Part shown: in pieces, positions 16,583 through 25,622 of the stretch
Numbering within the stretch: position 1 is the first letter of the stretch
How the letters are laid out: every line of letters begins with the position of its first letter
Assembly (NCBI RefSeq): GCF_030408355.1
Contig: NZ_CP046606.1
Coordinates: 558,001 to 622,000, forward strand
DNA: 64,000 bases
Direction of reading: 5' to 3'
Source: Corynebacterium afermentans subsp. afermentans
GTDB lineage: Bacteria; Actinomycetota; Actinomycetes; Mycobacteriales; Mycobacteriaceae
The notes under the pieces: generated by a model
The model's input: only the letters and a program-made list of their open reading frames with translations
Databases searched by the model: none
What the model was told of the DNA's origin: nothing
Translations under genes and position numbers: made by a program

Positions 16583-19144
16583 GTGTTTGGACTGTCAAAG
16601 CTGCTCCGTGCCGGTGAGGGGCGCACCGTAAAGCGCCTTGCCAAAATCGCCGATCAGGTCATGGCGCTCGACGACGAGTACTCCGCGCTGGCCGACGAGG
16701 AGCTCAAGGCTAAGACCGTCGAGTTCAAGGACAAGATCGCCGACGGCGCGAGCCTGGACGACATCCTGCTCGACGCGTTCGCCACCGCCCGCGAAGCCTC
16801 ATGGCGCGTGCTGGGCCAAAAGCACTTCAAGGTGCAGATCATGGGCGGCGCCGCCCTGCACTTCGGCAACGTCGCCGAGATGAAAACCGGTGAAGGCAAG
16901 ACCCTGACCTCGGTGCTGCCGGCGTACCTGAACGCTCTGTCCGGCAAGGGCGTGCACATTGTCACGGTGAACGACTACCTTGCCAAGCGTGACGCCGAGA
17001 TGATGGGCCGTGTCCACCACTTCCTGGGCCTTGAGGTGGGCGTGATCCTGTCCGACATGCGCCCGGCCGAGCGCAAGAAAGCATACGACGCCGATATCAC
17101 CTACGGCACCAACAACGAGCTCGGCTTCGACTACCTGCGCGACAACATGACGCGCTCTGTCAACGACATTGTCCAGCGCGGCCACAACTACGCCATCGTG
17201 GATGAGGTGGACTCCATCCTCATCGACGAGGCGCGTACCCCACTGATCATCTCCGGCCCGGTGGACGGCTCCAGCCAGTTCTACAACGTGTTCGCGCAGC
17301 TCGCTCCGCGCATGCGCGAGGGCATCCACTACGAGGTGGACCAGCGCAAGCGCACCGTGGGCATCTCCGAGGAGGGCGTGGAGTTCGTCGAGGACCAGCT
17401 GGGCATTGACAACCTCTACGCCCCGGAGCACTCGCAGCTGGTCAGCTACCTCAACAACGCCATCAAGGCGAAGGAGCTGTTCGAGCGCGACAAGGACTAC
17501 ATCATCCGCCAGGGTGAGGTGATGATCGTGGACGGATTCACCGGCCGCGTGTTGGCGGGCCGCCGCTACAACGAGGGCATGCACCAGGCCATCGAGGCCA
17601 AGGAGCAGGTGGAGATCAAAAACGAGAACCAGACCCTGGCCACGGTGACCCTGCAGAACTACTTCCGCCTCTACGACAAGCTGTCCGGCATGACCGGTAC
17701 CGCCGAGACCGAGGCGGCGGAGCTGCACCAGATTTACAAGATGGACGTCGTGCAGATCCCGCCGAACCGTCCGAACCAGCGCGCGGACCGCGACGACCTG
17801 ATCTACAAGACCCAGGAGGCGAAGTTCGCCGCCGTGGCGGAGGACATCGCGGAGCACGCGGCGAAGGGGCAGCCGGTGCTGGTGGGCACCACCTCGGTGG
17901 AGCGTTCCGAGTACCTGTCGCAGCTGCTCACCCGCAAGGGCGTGAAGCACAACGTGCTCAACGCGAAGTACCACGAGGAAGAGGGCAGCATCATCGCCGA
18001 GGCCGGTCTGCCCGGCAAGGTGACCGTGTCCACCAACATGGCTGGCCGCGGTACCGACATCGTGCTTGGCGGTAACCCGGAGATTCTCCTGGACGCGAAG
18101 CTGCAGGCCCAGGGCTTGGACCCGCTGGAGGATTCGGAGCGCTACCAGGAGGCGTGGGACGCACAGCTGCCGGCGGCCAAGGAGCGTTCGCAGCAGCTTG
18201 GCGACGAGGTGCGCGAGGCCGGCGGCCTCTACGTCATCGGCACCGAGCGCCACGAGTCGCGCCGCATTGACAACCAGCTGCGCGGCCGCTCCGGCCGCCA
18301 GGGTGATCCGGGCGAGACCCGCTTCTACCTGTCCATGCGCGACGAGCTCATGGTGCGCTTCGTGGGCCAGTCCATGGAGAACATGATGAACCGCCTCAAC
18401 GTGCCGGACGATGTGCCGATTGAGGCGAAGATGGTTTCCAACGCGATTAAGGGCGCGCAGTCTCAGGTGGAGAACCAGAACTTTGAGATGCGCAAGAACG
18501 TGCTCAAGTACGACGAGGTGCTCAACGAGCAGCGCAAGGTGGTCTACCGCGAGCGCCAGGAGATCCTGGGCTCGAAGGATATTGCGGGCCAGGTGCGTCG
18601 CATGATCGATTCCACCATCAGCGCCTACGTGGACGGCGCGACCGCCGAGGGCTACGTGGAGGACTGGGACCTCGACGGCCTGTGGAACGCGCTGGAGTCT
18701 CTGTACGGCCCGACGGTCAGCGCGCAGGAGCTCATCGACGGTGACGAGTACGGCCGCGCCGGCGAGCTCACCTCGGAGCAGCTGCGCCAGGCGCTTGTCG
18801 ACGACGCGAACGCTCAGTACGACAAGCTGGAGGAAAACGTCGCGTCGATTGGCGGCGAGGAGCAGATGCGCAACTTAGAGCGCATGGTGATCTTGCCGAT
18901 CATCGACACGAAGTGGCGCGAGCACCTCTACGAGATGGACTACCTCAAGGAGGGCATCGGCTTGCGCGCGATGGCGCAGCGCGACCCGCTGGTGGAGTAC
19001 CAGAAGGAAGGCGGCGACATGTTCAACGGGATGAACGAGGCCGTACAGGAGGAGACGGTGCGCCAGCTGTTCACCATGCGCAAGCAGTTCGAGACCCAGG
19101 ATGCTGAGCAAGCGGCTGATGCGGGCGGCTCGACCGTCGTCTAG
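16583..19144 (+). CDS. secA: Preprotein translocase ATPase SecA (SecA1)
   Basis: The 853-residue protein starts at GTG 16583 ([14 protein letters not shown]), with AAAGGA upstream; start and beginning match corynebacterial SecA1. The Walker A loop is MKTGEGKTL (about residue 100), [12 protein letters not shown] is Walker [14 protein letters not shown] is in motor domain 2, and the C-terminal wing and scaffold are complete. The zinc-binding cysteine tail of E. coli SecA is absent, as in other actinobacterial SecA1. It drives general Sec export through SecYEG. Confidence 0.96.
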   Translation: MFGLSKLLRAGEGRTVKRLAKIADQVMALDDEYSALADEELKAKTVEFKDKIADGASLDDILLDAFATAREASWRVLGQKHFKVQIMGGAALHFGNVAEMKTGEGKTLTSVLPAYLNALSGKGVHIVTVNDYLAKRDAEMMGRVHHFLGLEVGVILSDMRPAERKKAYDADITYGTNNELGFDYLRDNMTRSVNDIVQRGHNYAIVDEVDSILIDEARTPLIISGPVDGSSQFYNVFAQLAPRMREGIHYEVDQRKRTVGISEEGVEFVEDQLGIDNLYAPEHSQLVSYLNNAIKAKELFERDKDYIIRQGEVMIVDGFTGRVLAGRRYNEGMHQAIEAKEQVEIKNENQTLATVTLQNYFRLYDKLSGMTGTAETEAAELHQIYKMDVVQIPPNRPNQRADRDDLIYKTQEAKFAAVAEDIAEHAAKGQPVLVGTTSVERSEYLSQLLTRKGVKHNVLNAKYHEEEGSIIAEAGLPGKVTVSTNMAGRGTDIVLGGNPEILLDAKLQAQGLDPLEDSERYQEAWDAQLPAAKERSQQLGDEVREAGGLYVIGTERHESRRIDNQLRGRSGRQGDPGETRFYLSMRDELMVRFVGQSMENMMNRLNVPDDVPIEAKMVSNAIKGAQSQVENQNFEMRKNVLKYDEVLNEQRKVVYRERQEILGSKDIAGQVRRMIDSTISAYVDGATAEGYVEDWDLDGLWNALESLYGPTVSAQELIDGDEYGRAGELTSEQLRQALVDDANAQYDKLEENVASIGGEEQMRNLERMVILPIIDTKWREHLYEMDYLKEGIGLRAMAQRDPLVEYQKEGGDMFNGMNEAVQEETVRQLFTMRKQFETQDAEQAADAGGSTVV

Positions 19145-19170
19145 GCACTCGCTTATCGACGTGCTGTCGC

Positions 19171-19602
19171 CTACAGCACCTTGAAGGCAACCAGCTTGCC
19201 GTCGCGGATTTTCGCGGCGTAAGCCCGCCTGGTGCCGTCCGTGGTTTCGACGGTGCCGAAGAATTCCCCGCCCTCGCGGGCGTGGCAGGTAACCACTTTG
19301 AGCCTGCCCGCCGCGGGGGCGGTACTCGTTGGCGGGTTTGTCAGCGCCGCAGCGTGCTGCCGGGCGCGTATGTGGGCGCGCACGGCGGGGGCGAAGCGCC
19401 ACGCCATCATGGACGTGGCCCGGTGTTTGCTCATGGCGGCGCTGAGCGCTTCCGCCACGACGGGCTCCACCGCCATTGGGGCGCCGGGTGGCCCAATGGC
19501 GGGCCGTTTCGTTCCCAGGGGCCGGCTAAGCGCGGCGGGTGTGTGGTTTCGCCGGGGTACGAGCACTTGCACGTGCCTGTGCCCTGGGGCGGTGTAATAC
19601 AT
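19171..19602 (-). CDS. Rv3235-like (DUF6459) protein
   Basis: The 143-residue basic protein has a C-terminal block typical of the Rv3235 family: HIRARQHAAAL, a linker, then GRLKVVTCHAREGGEFFGTVETTDGTRRAYAAKI. It lies next to secA, as expected for the family. ATG 19602 is chosen because AGGGAGG ends 9 nt before it; the ATG at 19611 directly abuts the RBS and is unlikely. Function is unknown. Confidence 0.65.
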   Translation of the reverse strand: MYYTAPGHRHVQVLVPRRNHTPAALSRPLGTKRPAIGPPGAPMAVEPVVAEALSAAMSKHRATSMMAWRFAPAVRAHIRARQHAAALTNPPTSTAPAAGRLKVVTCHAREGGEFFGTVETTDGTRRAYAAKIRDGKLVAFKVL

Positions 19603-19755
19603 GGCGGGCATCCTCCCTCTTTTTCACGCGGGAATGCGTGGTGGAGGGGGACGGGCATTGGGCGGGGTAGGTAGTATTGTCCACGTTCGCAGCCGCCCGT
19701 GTAAAGGGTGTGCTCACTACAGTAGGCACGACGCAACCAACGAAAGAGGGATCCC

Positions 19756-20169
19756 GTGCAGGGCTTGATCATCGACTACGCAGGAGTGTTGGACACCGGT
19801 GCAGAGGACGAGCAGCGCTGGAAAACCCTCATTGAGGCGGTGAAGGCGAAGGACATCGCGGTGGGCATCCTCTCCAACGAGGAGGGCGACGGTGAGATGG
19901 CCGACAAGATCCGCGAATGGGAGTTCGGCGGCCGGGTTGATGCTGTGGTGCTCTCCGGAGAGATTGGGGCGGAAAAGCCGGAGCGTGCGGCGTTTCAAGC
20001 CGCGGCCGACGCGATCGGGGTGGACTTGAACGACTGCGTGATGATCGACGACGACATCATGCACGTCCGCGCCGCAGTCGAGTACAACATGATTGGCATC
20101 CTGCACACCGCCATCGACCGCACCGCGGTGGAGATCCAGTCCCTGTTCGACATCGAGGGCGAGTTCTAG
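19756..20169 (+). CDS. HAD-superfamily-like protein, reduced
   Basis: The 137-residue protein has a HAD core with no cap domain. Motif I is IIDYAGVLDTG, so the nucleophile Asp is present but the usual +2 Asp is Ala. Motif II is GILSNEEG, motif III is EKPERAAF and motif IV is MIDDDIMHV. The missing acid/base Asp makes ordinary phosphatase activity doubtful. The gene overlaps the next start by one base, pointing to coupled translation with the DUF6912 gene. Substrate is unknown. Confidence 0.7.
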   Translation: MQGLIIDYAGVLDTGAEDEQRWKTLIEAVKAKDIAVGILSNEEGDGEMADKIREWEFGGRVDAVVLSGEIGAEKPERAAFQAAADAIGVDLNDCVMIDDDIMHVRAAVEYNMIGILHTAIDRTAVEIQSLFDIEGEF

Positions 20170-20672
20170 TGCGCGTCTACATTCCCGCCACCTTCGGCAT
20201 GCTCGCGGCGCTGGAGGACAACCGTCTGATGCACGCCCGCAGCGGCTGGGCGTTCGCCGCCACCGAGGCGCTGCACGAGTTTTTCACCTCGGGCGACCAG
20301 GAAGAGATTGAGGCTGTGGCGTTCGACGACGCGGCGATGGCGTCGATCCGTCTGCTGGCCATCGGCGACGAGGAGCGCCACCCGCACCGTCGCGTGGTGG
20401 TCTCCGCGGACGTGCCGGATTCCCAGGCCACCCCGGATCCGGAGATGGGCGAGTCCGTGGTGAAGCTGTCCGCGCCGGTGCAGATCGAGGACATCGCCGC
20501 GATCCATGTGGACATCGCGGAAGCCGAGGAGGCGACCGCCAAGGCGGTTGAGGTCGTCGACGCCGCTGATCTGGGCGACGAGGACGCCGAGCTCGCCGTG
20601 GGCGACGCCCAGGACAACTACATGGCGTTCTACGACCCGAGCGAGTTACCGGTCCTCGTCGAGCTGCTTTAG
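20169..20672 (+). CDS. DUF6912 family protein
   Basis: The 167-residue acidic protein begins MRVYIPATFGMLAALEDN and includes GWAFAATEALHEFF, the pattern of an actinobacterial family now called DUF6912. The GTG start overlaps the stop of the HAD-like gene. The 3' end overlaps the end of the convergent rsgA by 27 bp, so the two mRNAs are antisense at their tails. No catalytic residues can be named. Confidence 0.7.
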   Translation: MRVYIPATFGMLAALEDNRLMHARSGWAFAATEALHEFFTSGDQEEIEAVAFDDAAMASIRLLAIGDEERHPHRRVVVSADVPDSQATPDPEMGESVVKLSAPVQIEDIAAIHVDIAEAEEATAKAVEVVDAADLGDEDAELAVGDAQDNYMAFYDPSELPVLVELL

Positions 20673-21671
20673 CTCCCAGTTGTTGTTGGAGTGCAGGGCC
20701 GAAAGCAGACCCCGCACTGCCGCGGCCCGGCGGCCGACGGGGGACGCCGGATCCAGCTCGTCCCAGGCACACTCTGGATCCGCCGGGGGGCCCAAATGTG
20801 TGCAGCCACGGGGGCAGCGCTGAGCCGCTTCCTCCAGGTCCGGGAAGACGTCCACGATTTCTTCGGGGGAGACGTGCGCCAGGCCGAATGACCGGATGCC
20901 CGGGGTATCGATCATCCACCCGCCGCCGGGCACCTCCAGCGCCACGGACTGGGTGGAGGTGTGCCGGCCCTTGCCCACCCCGGAGACCTCGCCGGTTTCA
21001 CGGTCCGCGTCGGGCACGATGCGGTTGACCAGGGTGGACTTGCCCACGCCGGAGTGGCCGATGAGGGCAGAGACGTGGCCGCGGATAAGCTTACGCAGCT
21101 GCTCCACGCCGTCCTCCACGCCGGTGCGCAACACCTCCACGCCCATGGCCTCGAGCTCGCGCTCGAAGTCGGTGGGATCCGCCAGGTCGGTCTTGGTCAC
21201 GCACACCACCGGGGTCACGCCGCCGACAAAGGCGGCGATGAGGGCGCGCTCGACAAAGCCGGTGCGTGGCGGCGGGTCGGCGGCCGCGACCACGATGAGC
21301 AGCAGCTGCGCGTTGGCCACGATGATGCGTTCGTAGGGGTCGGTGTCGTCCGCCGTGCGGCGCAGCACCGAGGAGCGATCTTCACGTTTGACGATGCGGG
21401 CGAGGGTGTCTTTCGCCCCCGAGGTGTCGCCGACCACGCCGACGCGGTCGCCCACCTCGATGGAAGTGCGCTTCAGCTCGCGGGCGCGGGTGCACTGCAG
21501 GCGGGTGCCGGTGGTATCGAGCACCACACCCCAGCGGCCCCGGTCTTTGGCCACGACGAGTCCGAACTCGGCGTCGTCGTGGGTGGGACGTTTCTTCGAG
21601 CGCGGGCGCGAGCCTTTGCCGGGGCGCACGCGCACATCGGACTCGTCGTAATCGGCGAAGCTGCGGCCCAT
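20646..21671 (-). CDS. rsgA: Ribosome small-subunit-dependent GTPase RsgA
   Basis: The 341-residue protein is a circularly permuted GTPase with G4 (TKTDL) preceding G1 (GHSGVGKSTL) and G3 (DTPGIRSFG). An OB-fold lies N-terminal and a C-terminal zinc region carries CPRGCTHLGPPADPEC. RsgA checks late 30S maturation. ATG 21671 overlaps the aroA stop (TAATG), so the two are coupled; this order (aroA then rsgA) is common in actinobacteria. Confidence 0.92.
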   Translation of the reverse strand: MGRSFADYDESDVRVRPGKGSRPRSKKRPTHDDAEFGLVVAKDRGRWGVVLDTTGTRLQCTRARELKRTSIEVGDRVGVVGDTSGAKDTLARIVKREDRSSVLRRTADDTDPYERIIVANAQLLLIVVAAADPPPRTGFVERALIAAFVGGVTPVVCVTKTDLADPTDFERELEAMGVEVLRTGVEDGVEQLRKLIRGHVSALIGHSGVGKSTLVNRIVPDADRETGEVSGVGKGRHTSTQSVALEVPGGGWMIDTPGIRSFGLAHVSPEEIVDVFPDLEEAAQRCPRGCTHLGPPADPECAWDELDPASPVGRRAAAVRGLLSALHSNNNWELKQLDEDR

Positions 21672-22942
21672 TACTGCGCCACCACCTCCGCCCACATGTC
21701 GGCGAAGCCGGGCAGTGTCTTGGAGGTGGTGTCGATGTTTTCCACCTCGACGCCGTTCACCATCAGGCCGATGATTGCCCCGGCGGTGGCCATGCGGTGG
21801 TCGTCGTAGGTGTGCCAGGCCCCGCCGCGCATCCGGGTCGGGGTGATGCGCAAGCCGTCGCCGAGCTCCTCGCAGTTGCCACCGAGACCGTTGATTTCGC
21901 GCGAGAGCGCAGCCAGGCGGTCGGTTTCGTGGCCGCGCAGGTGGGCAATGCCGGTCAGCTCACTCGTCGTGGTGGCGCAGGCGGCGATGGCGGCGACAGT
22001 GGGGGCGAGCTCGCCGATGTCGCTCATGTCGATGCGGATGCCTCGCAAACTTCCGGCCTCCGGGCCCCGCACGCGCAGGGTGTGGCCGGCGCCAGCGGCT
22101 TCCAGCTCCACCTCGCAGCCCATGCGCTCCAGGATGGACTGCATGGTCGCGCCCGGCTGGGTAGAGGCAACCGGCCAGTGGGGGATGCGCACTTCGCCGC
22201 CGGTGACCGCTGCGGCAGCCAAAAACGGCGCGGCGTTGGACAGGTCAGGCTCGATCTCCCAGTGGGAGCCGCGGATCGGCTGTGACTCAACGGACCAGGA
22301 GGAGGCGGTGGCCTGCACCTGCACGCCAGCGTGCTGCAGCATGGCCACCGTCATCTCAATGTGGGGCATCGACGGCAGGGTGCCGCCGGTGTGGCGGATC
22401 TGCACGCCGCGCTCGAACCGGGGCGCGGCGAGCAGCACGCCGGAGACGAACTGGGAGGAACCGGATGCGTCGATCTCCACCGGGCCGCCCTCGGCGCGGC
22501 CGGTGCCGTGCACGGTAAACGGCAGGGTGTCGCCTGCCACGGAGACTCCCAGGGTGCGAAGGGCTTCCAGGATGGTGGCCATGGGGCGTTTGCGGGCGTG
22601 GGCGTCGCCGTCGAAAAGCACGGGCCCATCCGCGAACGCCGCGACAGGCGGCACGAACCGCATCACCGTGCCCGCCAGGCCGCAATCGACCTCGGCGGAG
22701 CGCAGCTTGCCAGGGGAGACGCGAATGGTCTCGCCGTCGTGGTCGATGGCGGTGCCCATGGCGCGCAACGCAGCTTCCATCAGGTCCGTGTCGCGGGAGC
22801 GCAGTGCGCCGACGATGGTGGAGGGGCCGGACGCAAGCGCCGACAGAATGTAGGCGCGGTTGGTCATGGATTTGGACCCGGGCACCCGCTGGGTGTGGGT
22901 GATCGGGCTGGGGTGAAACGGCGCAGGCCACATCTTGGTCAT
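21671..22942 (-). CDS. aroA: 5-enolpyruvylshikimate-3-phosphate synthase
   Basis: The 423-residue protein catalyses the sixth shikimate-pathway step. It shows [14 protein letters not shown] at the N-terminus, [22 protein letters not shown], and [15 protein letters not shown], all substrate-binding blocks. ATG 22942 is 10 nt downstream of the -10 sequence shared with the divergent SRAP gene; 22951 and 22933 are alternatives. No RBS precedes any of them. Confidence 0.93.
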   Translation of the reverse strand: MTKMWPAPFHPSPITHTQRVPGSKSMTNRAYILSALASGPSTIVGALRSRDTDLMEAALRAMGTAIDHDGETIRVSPGKLRSAEVDCGLAGTVMRFVPPVAAFADGPVLFDGDAHARKRPMATILEALRTLGVSVAGDTLPFTVHGTGRAEGGPVEIDASGSSQFVSGVLLAAPRFERGVQIRHTGGTLPSMPHIEMTVAMLQHAGVQVQATASSWSVESQPIRGSHWEIEPDLSNAAPFLAAAAVTGGEVRIPHWPVASTQPGATMQSILERMGCEVELEAAGAGHTLRVRGPEAGSLRGIRIDMSDIGELAPTVAAIAACATTTSELTGIAHLRGHETDRLAALSREINGLGGNCEELGDGLRITPTRMRGGAWHTYDDHRMATAGAIIGLMVNGVEVENIDTTSKTLPGFADMWAEVVAQ

Positions 22943-22951
22943 GAAAGTCAT

Positions 22952-22957
22952 GATAAT
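22952..22957. promoter_or_regulatory. Shared -10 for divergent aroA and SRAP genes
   Basis: On the plus strand GATAAT stands exactly 7 nt before ATG 22965. On the minus strand the overlapping CATTAT stands 10 nt before the aroA ATG 22942. Only 22 bp separate the two start codons, so one nearly palindromic element (CATGATAATG) appears to serve both directions as leaderless promoters. Confidence 0.5.
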
Positions 22958-22964
22958 GGAGCGC

Positions 22965-23627
22965 ATGTGCGGACGATTCGTTCTTTTCACGTCAGGCGAC
23001 GACCTTGTAGGCGAAGTAGCCGGTCTTCCCGGCATCGCGGAAGTTCAGGCCCCGGACGGCACCCCGCCGCCGCGCTACAACATCGCGCCCACGCAGCAGG
23101 TGCCGCTGATTAGGGTTGCGGATGCTACCGCGCGTATCGACGCCGCCCGGTGGGGCCTGCTGCCCACTTGGAAGAAGGACGAGACCGGCCCTCCGTTATT
23201 TAACGCCCGGGGCGAGACGGTGGCTGAGAAGCCTTCCTTCCGCAGCGCGTTCAAGGCGCGCCGCGGGCTGATGGTGCTGGACGGCTACTACGAATGGAAG
23301 CCCACCGAAAACGGCAAGCAGCCCTACTTCGTGCGCCCGAAGGAAGGCATGCTCTACGCCGCCGCGCTGTGGGAGACGGGGCTGGACCGCCTGTCTACGA
23401 CCATGGTCACCACCGAGGCCGCCGAGAGTATGGCGTGGCTGCACCACCGCCTGCCACTGTTTCTGCGCGAGGACGAGATACGCACCTGGGTCGACGGCTC
23501 CCCGGAGGAGGCCCTTGAGCTGGTGCACCCCTCGCGTGTGGCGGACACTCTGGTGTGGAACGAAGCGGCCCAGGAAGTGGGCAACATCAGGAATGACTAC
23601 CCGGAGCTTGTGGGCAAAGCCGACTGA
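22965..23627 (+). CDS. SRAP-domain protein (YedK/HMCES-like abasic-site DNA protein cross-linker)
   Basis: The 220-residue protein begins MCGRFVLF, placing the catalytic Cys2 that forms the thiazolidine cross-link with abasic DNA directly after Met. The other active-site blocks are FNARGET (Asn), LDGYYEWK (Glu) and [10 protein letters not shown] (His). SRAP proteins shield abasic sites in single-stranded DNA during replication. The ATG at 22965 is required so that Cys becomes residue 1 after Met removal; the leaderless promoter agrees. Confidence 0.92.
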   Translation: MCGRFVLFTSGDDLVGEVAGLPGIAEVQAPDGTPPPRYNIAPTQQVPLIRVADATARIDAARWGLLPTWKKDETGPPLFNARGETVAEKPSFRSAFKARRGLMVLDGYYEWKPTENGKQPYFVRPKEGMLYAAALWETGLDRLSTTMVTTEAAESMAWLHHRLPLFLREDEIRTWVDGSPEEALELVHPSRVADTLVWNEAAQEVGNIRNDYPELVGKAD

Positions 23628-23642
23628 AGCTACAGACTACGG

Positions 23643-24107
23643 CTAGGGCGCGCTGATCGGCGCAAACGTCGCCCCGGTCAGCTCAGCCAGGTCGCGCGGG
23701 CTCAGTTGCGCGGACAGGCCGCGTTGGCCGGCGGAGACGTTGATGGCGGGAAGGTCGGCCACGGAGGCGTCGATAAGCGTTGCCAGCTTTTGCTTCGTGC
23801 CCAGCGGCGAGATGCCGCCGACAACGTAGCCGGTCGCGCGCTGCGCCTTGGCCGGATCCGCCATCTCCGCGCGCTTCCAGCCGAGGGCTTTCGCCGCGGC
23901 TTTTAAGGACAGGTGGCCGTCCACGGGCACGCAGCAGATGGCCAGCTCGCGTTCGTGGGTGATCATCAGCGTTTTCAGTACCGACGCCGGATCCAGTTCG
24001 AGCTCCTCGGCCGCGTGCGCGCCGAAGTGGTCCTGGCTGGGGGAGTAGGTCAGCACCTTGTGTTCAGTGCCTTGCAGTGCAGTCAGTGCGTGCGTCTTCT
24101 CTGCCAT
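23643..24107 (-). CDS. ybaK: YbaK/EbsC-type Cys-tRNA(Pro) deacylase
   Basis: The 154-residue protein has the YbaK fold: VLKTLMI near the N-terminal third, [21 protein letters not shown], then a [11 protein letters not shown] loop and INVSAGQRG. YbaK hydrolyses Cys-tRNA(Pro) formed by prolyl-tRNA synthetase error. ATG 24107 (MAEKTHAL) is the natural start. It converges with the SRAP gene, 15 bp apart. Confidence 0.88.
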   Translation of the reverse strand: MAEKTHALTALQGTEHKVLTYSPSQDHFGAHAAEELELDPASVLKTLMITHERELAICCVPVDGHLSLKAAAKALGWKRAEMADPAKAQRATGYVVGGISPLGTKQKLATLIDASVADLPAINVSAGQRGLSAQLSPRDLAELTGATFAPISAP

Positions 24108-24139
24108 GGGCACAGGGTAGCGATTGCAAATACTGGCCC

Positions 24140-24145
24140 TACAAT
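24140..24145 (+). promoter_or_regulatory. -10 hexamer TACAAT for sigH
   Basis: TACAAT is followed by exactly 7 nt and ATG 24153. The upstream ATG at 24144 lies inside the hexamer and could not be on a transcript made from it. Confidence 0.5.
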
Positions 24146-24152
24146 GGCTCAC

Positions 24153-24791
24153 ATGCCCGAAACCGAGCCAGACGCAGGCGTGAGCGATGACCTGAAGGCG
24201 CGCTTTAACGAGGAAGCGATGCCGCTTTTGGACCAGCTGTACGGCGGCGCGCTGCGCATGACGCGCAACCCGCAGGATGCCGAGGACCTGGTGCAGGAGA
24301 CCTATTTAAAGGCCTACAAAAACTTCGGCAGTTTCACCCCCGGCACCAACCTCAAGGCTTGGCTGTACCGGATTATGACGAACACGTACATCAACTCCTA
24401 CCGCAAGAAGCAGCGCCGCCCGCTGGAAACTTCGGCGGACGAGGTGACGGACAACCAGCTCTACACCTCAAGCTCGCACGACTCCACCGGCTTGGAGTCC
24501 GCGGAGGTGGAGGCGCTGAAATCCATGCCAAACTCCCGGATTTCGGAGGCGCTCAACGCGTTGAGCGAGGACTACCGCATGGTGGTCTACTACGCGGACG
24601 TGGAGGGGATGGCCTACAAGGAGATCGCGGAAGTGATGGAGATTCCTATCGGCACCGTGATGAGCCGGCTGCACCGGGGAAGAAAACAGCTTCGCGGGAT
24701 GTTGAAAGACGTGGCGAAGGAACGCGGTATCGGTCTCGACCATGCTGACATGACAGATGCCACCGGTAAGCAAGACGCGAAGGAGAAGTAA
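24153..24791 (+). CDS. sigH: ECF sigma factor SigH
   Basis: The 212-residue protein has sigma region 2 ([24 protein letters not shown], then [20 protein letters not shown]) and region 4 ([42 protein letters not shown]). It matches SigH, the regulator of disulfide and heat stress and of the mycothiol and thioredoxin systems. The adjacent anti-sigma gene and nearby whcE are the known SigH neighbourhood. The start follows from the leaderless -10. Confidence 0.94.
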   Translation: MPETEPDAGVSDDLKARFNEEAMPLLDQLYGGALRMTRNPQDAEDLVQETYLKAYKNFGSFTPGTNLKAWLYRIMTNTYINSYRKKQRRPLETSADEVTDNQLYTSSSHDSTGLESAEVEALKSMPNSRISEALNALSEDYRMVVYYADVEGMAYKEIAEVMEIPIGTVMSRLHRGRKQLRGMLKDVAKERGIGLDHADMTDATGKQDAKEK

Positions 24792-25069
24792 TGTCCACCG
24801 GACACACCCACACCGACGCTCACGGCTGCGAGGCCACTTACCGCTTGCTGTGCGAGCTGTTCGACGAAGACACCGCGCCCGAGCGACGCGAGGAGATCAA
24901 AAACGACCTGGCGGCTTGCCCGGAGTGTTTGGCCGTCGCGCAGTCTGAGCGCGACGTGCGCACGATGGTGCGCGAGTGCTGCGGCCCTGTGAAGGCCCCG
25001 GAGCCGTTGCGCCAGCGCATCATCGCTTCCATCACCACGGTGAGCTATACCGAAGTTCGCTATAGATAA
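24791..25069 (+). CDS. rshA: Anti-sigma-H factor RshA
   Basis: The 92-residue ZAS-type anti-sigma factor overlaps the sigH stop (TAATG), the usual coupling. It has a Cys near residue 16, CPEC near 51-54 and a C-terminal ECC pair. In the standard ZAS motif Hx3Cx2C the His is replaced by Asp (NDLAACPEC), so the zinc/redox switch may be built differently, perhaps using the N-terminal His-rich GHTHTDAHGC. RshA holds SigH inactive until thiols are oxidised. Confidence 0.9.
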   Translation: MSTGHTHTDAHGCEATYRLLCELFDEDTAPERREEIKNDLAACPECLAVAQSERDVRTMVRECCGPVKAPEPLRQRIIASITTVSYTEVRYR

Positions 25070-25083
25070 GATCCGTGTTCCTC

Positions 25084-25111
25084 GCCCGCAGCCCGTTGGT
25101 TGCGGGCTTTT
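25084..25111 (+). terminator. Terminator after sigH-rshA
   Basis: GCCCGCA (25084-25090) pairs with TGCGGGC (25101-25107), followed by TTTTCG. It is a textbook intrinsic terminator. Confidence 0.8.
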
Positions 25112-25193
25112 CGTTGTTTGAGGGGGCTTTTTGCTTTGCGACGGGTCCTTGTCCCCGCGGCGGGGGTAAAACACGGGGGTAGGGGGTAAATCG

Positions 25194-25521
25194 GGATTGC
25201 TGAACAATCCGCGGATCTTTGAACAATCCAGGGGGTTTCTGGGGTTCCTGAGGAAAAACCCGTCGAAACTAAGAACACATGAATTGTGTAGTCAATCAGA
25301 ATATGCAGGTAAACGGGAAATCGGCCTATACCATCCAAGAATACACCTTAAGGTGCATAAAATGCAGCTGTGGTGGATTGTTGAACCATCTGGCACTGCG
25401 CGCGGTTTGATCGTTGAACAATGCCGGCGAAACCGGGAAATCGCCACCCGGATTGCTAAACAATCCGCAGGCCACAACGGGTGGAAACGTTGAACAATCC
25501 GGAAGGAATGTTCAACGATTC
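25194..25521. repeat. Array of seven 17-bp palindromes, consensus GGATTGTTGAACAATCC
   Basis: Copies lie at 25194-25210, 25213-25229, 25375-25391, 25408-25424, 25450-25466, 25484-25500 and 25505-25521 (the last best read on the minus strand). The first and fifth are nearly perfect dyads (GGATTGCT/AACAATCC); the rest keep about 14 of 17 consensus bases. The interval 25230-25374 has no copy but holds the perfect palindrome CACCTTAAGGTG at 25344-25355. The array fills most of a 550-bp gene-free stretch and ends 30 bp before a promoter-like sequence. It looks like a multi-site operator; the binding protein is unknown. Confidence 0.75.
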
Positions 25522-25550
25522 AACGGTTTCTTCAGGCTTTCCCCGAGCGT

Positions 25551-25579
25551 TTTACCAGCGCATATTCGGTGCATAAACT
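25551..25579 (+). promoter_or_regulatory. Promoter of the metzincin gene
   Basis: TTTACC at 25551-25556 and TAAACT at 25574-25579 are separated by exactly 17 bp. A start about 7 nt downstream leaves a leader of about 37 nt with AAGGAG before ATG 25623. The sequence GGTGCATAAA at this -10 is also found at 25352. Confidence 0.55.
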
Positions 25580-25622
25580 CATGGATGTAACAAAGAGAAA
25601 AACACACCAAGGAGTCACCGAG

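Noticed and set aside
16799..18253. A 484-codon minus-strand ORF inside secA
   Set aside because: It is antisense to the conserved SecA motor domains, with no RBS and no domain.
5340..23800. Short GTCGATAAGC-like matches taken as further copies of the 17-mer repeat
   Set aside because: Matches at 5356, 13165 and 23769 share only 8-9 bases, lie inside conserved codons and are expected by chance.
25194..25521. CRISPR array or plasmid-type iterons
   Set aside because: The repeats are short palindromes with irregular 2-145 bp gaps. The gaps are not spacer-like, and no cas or replication gene is nearby.
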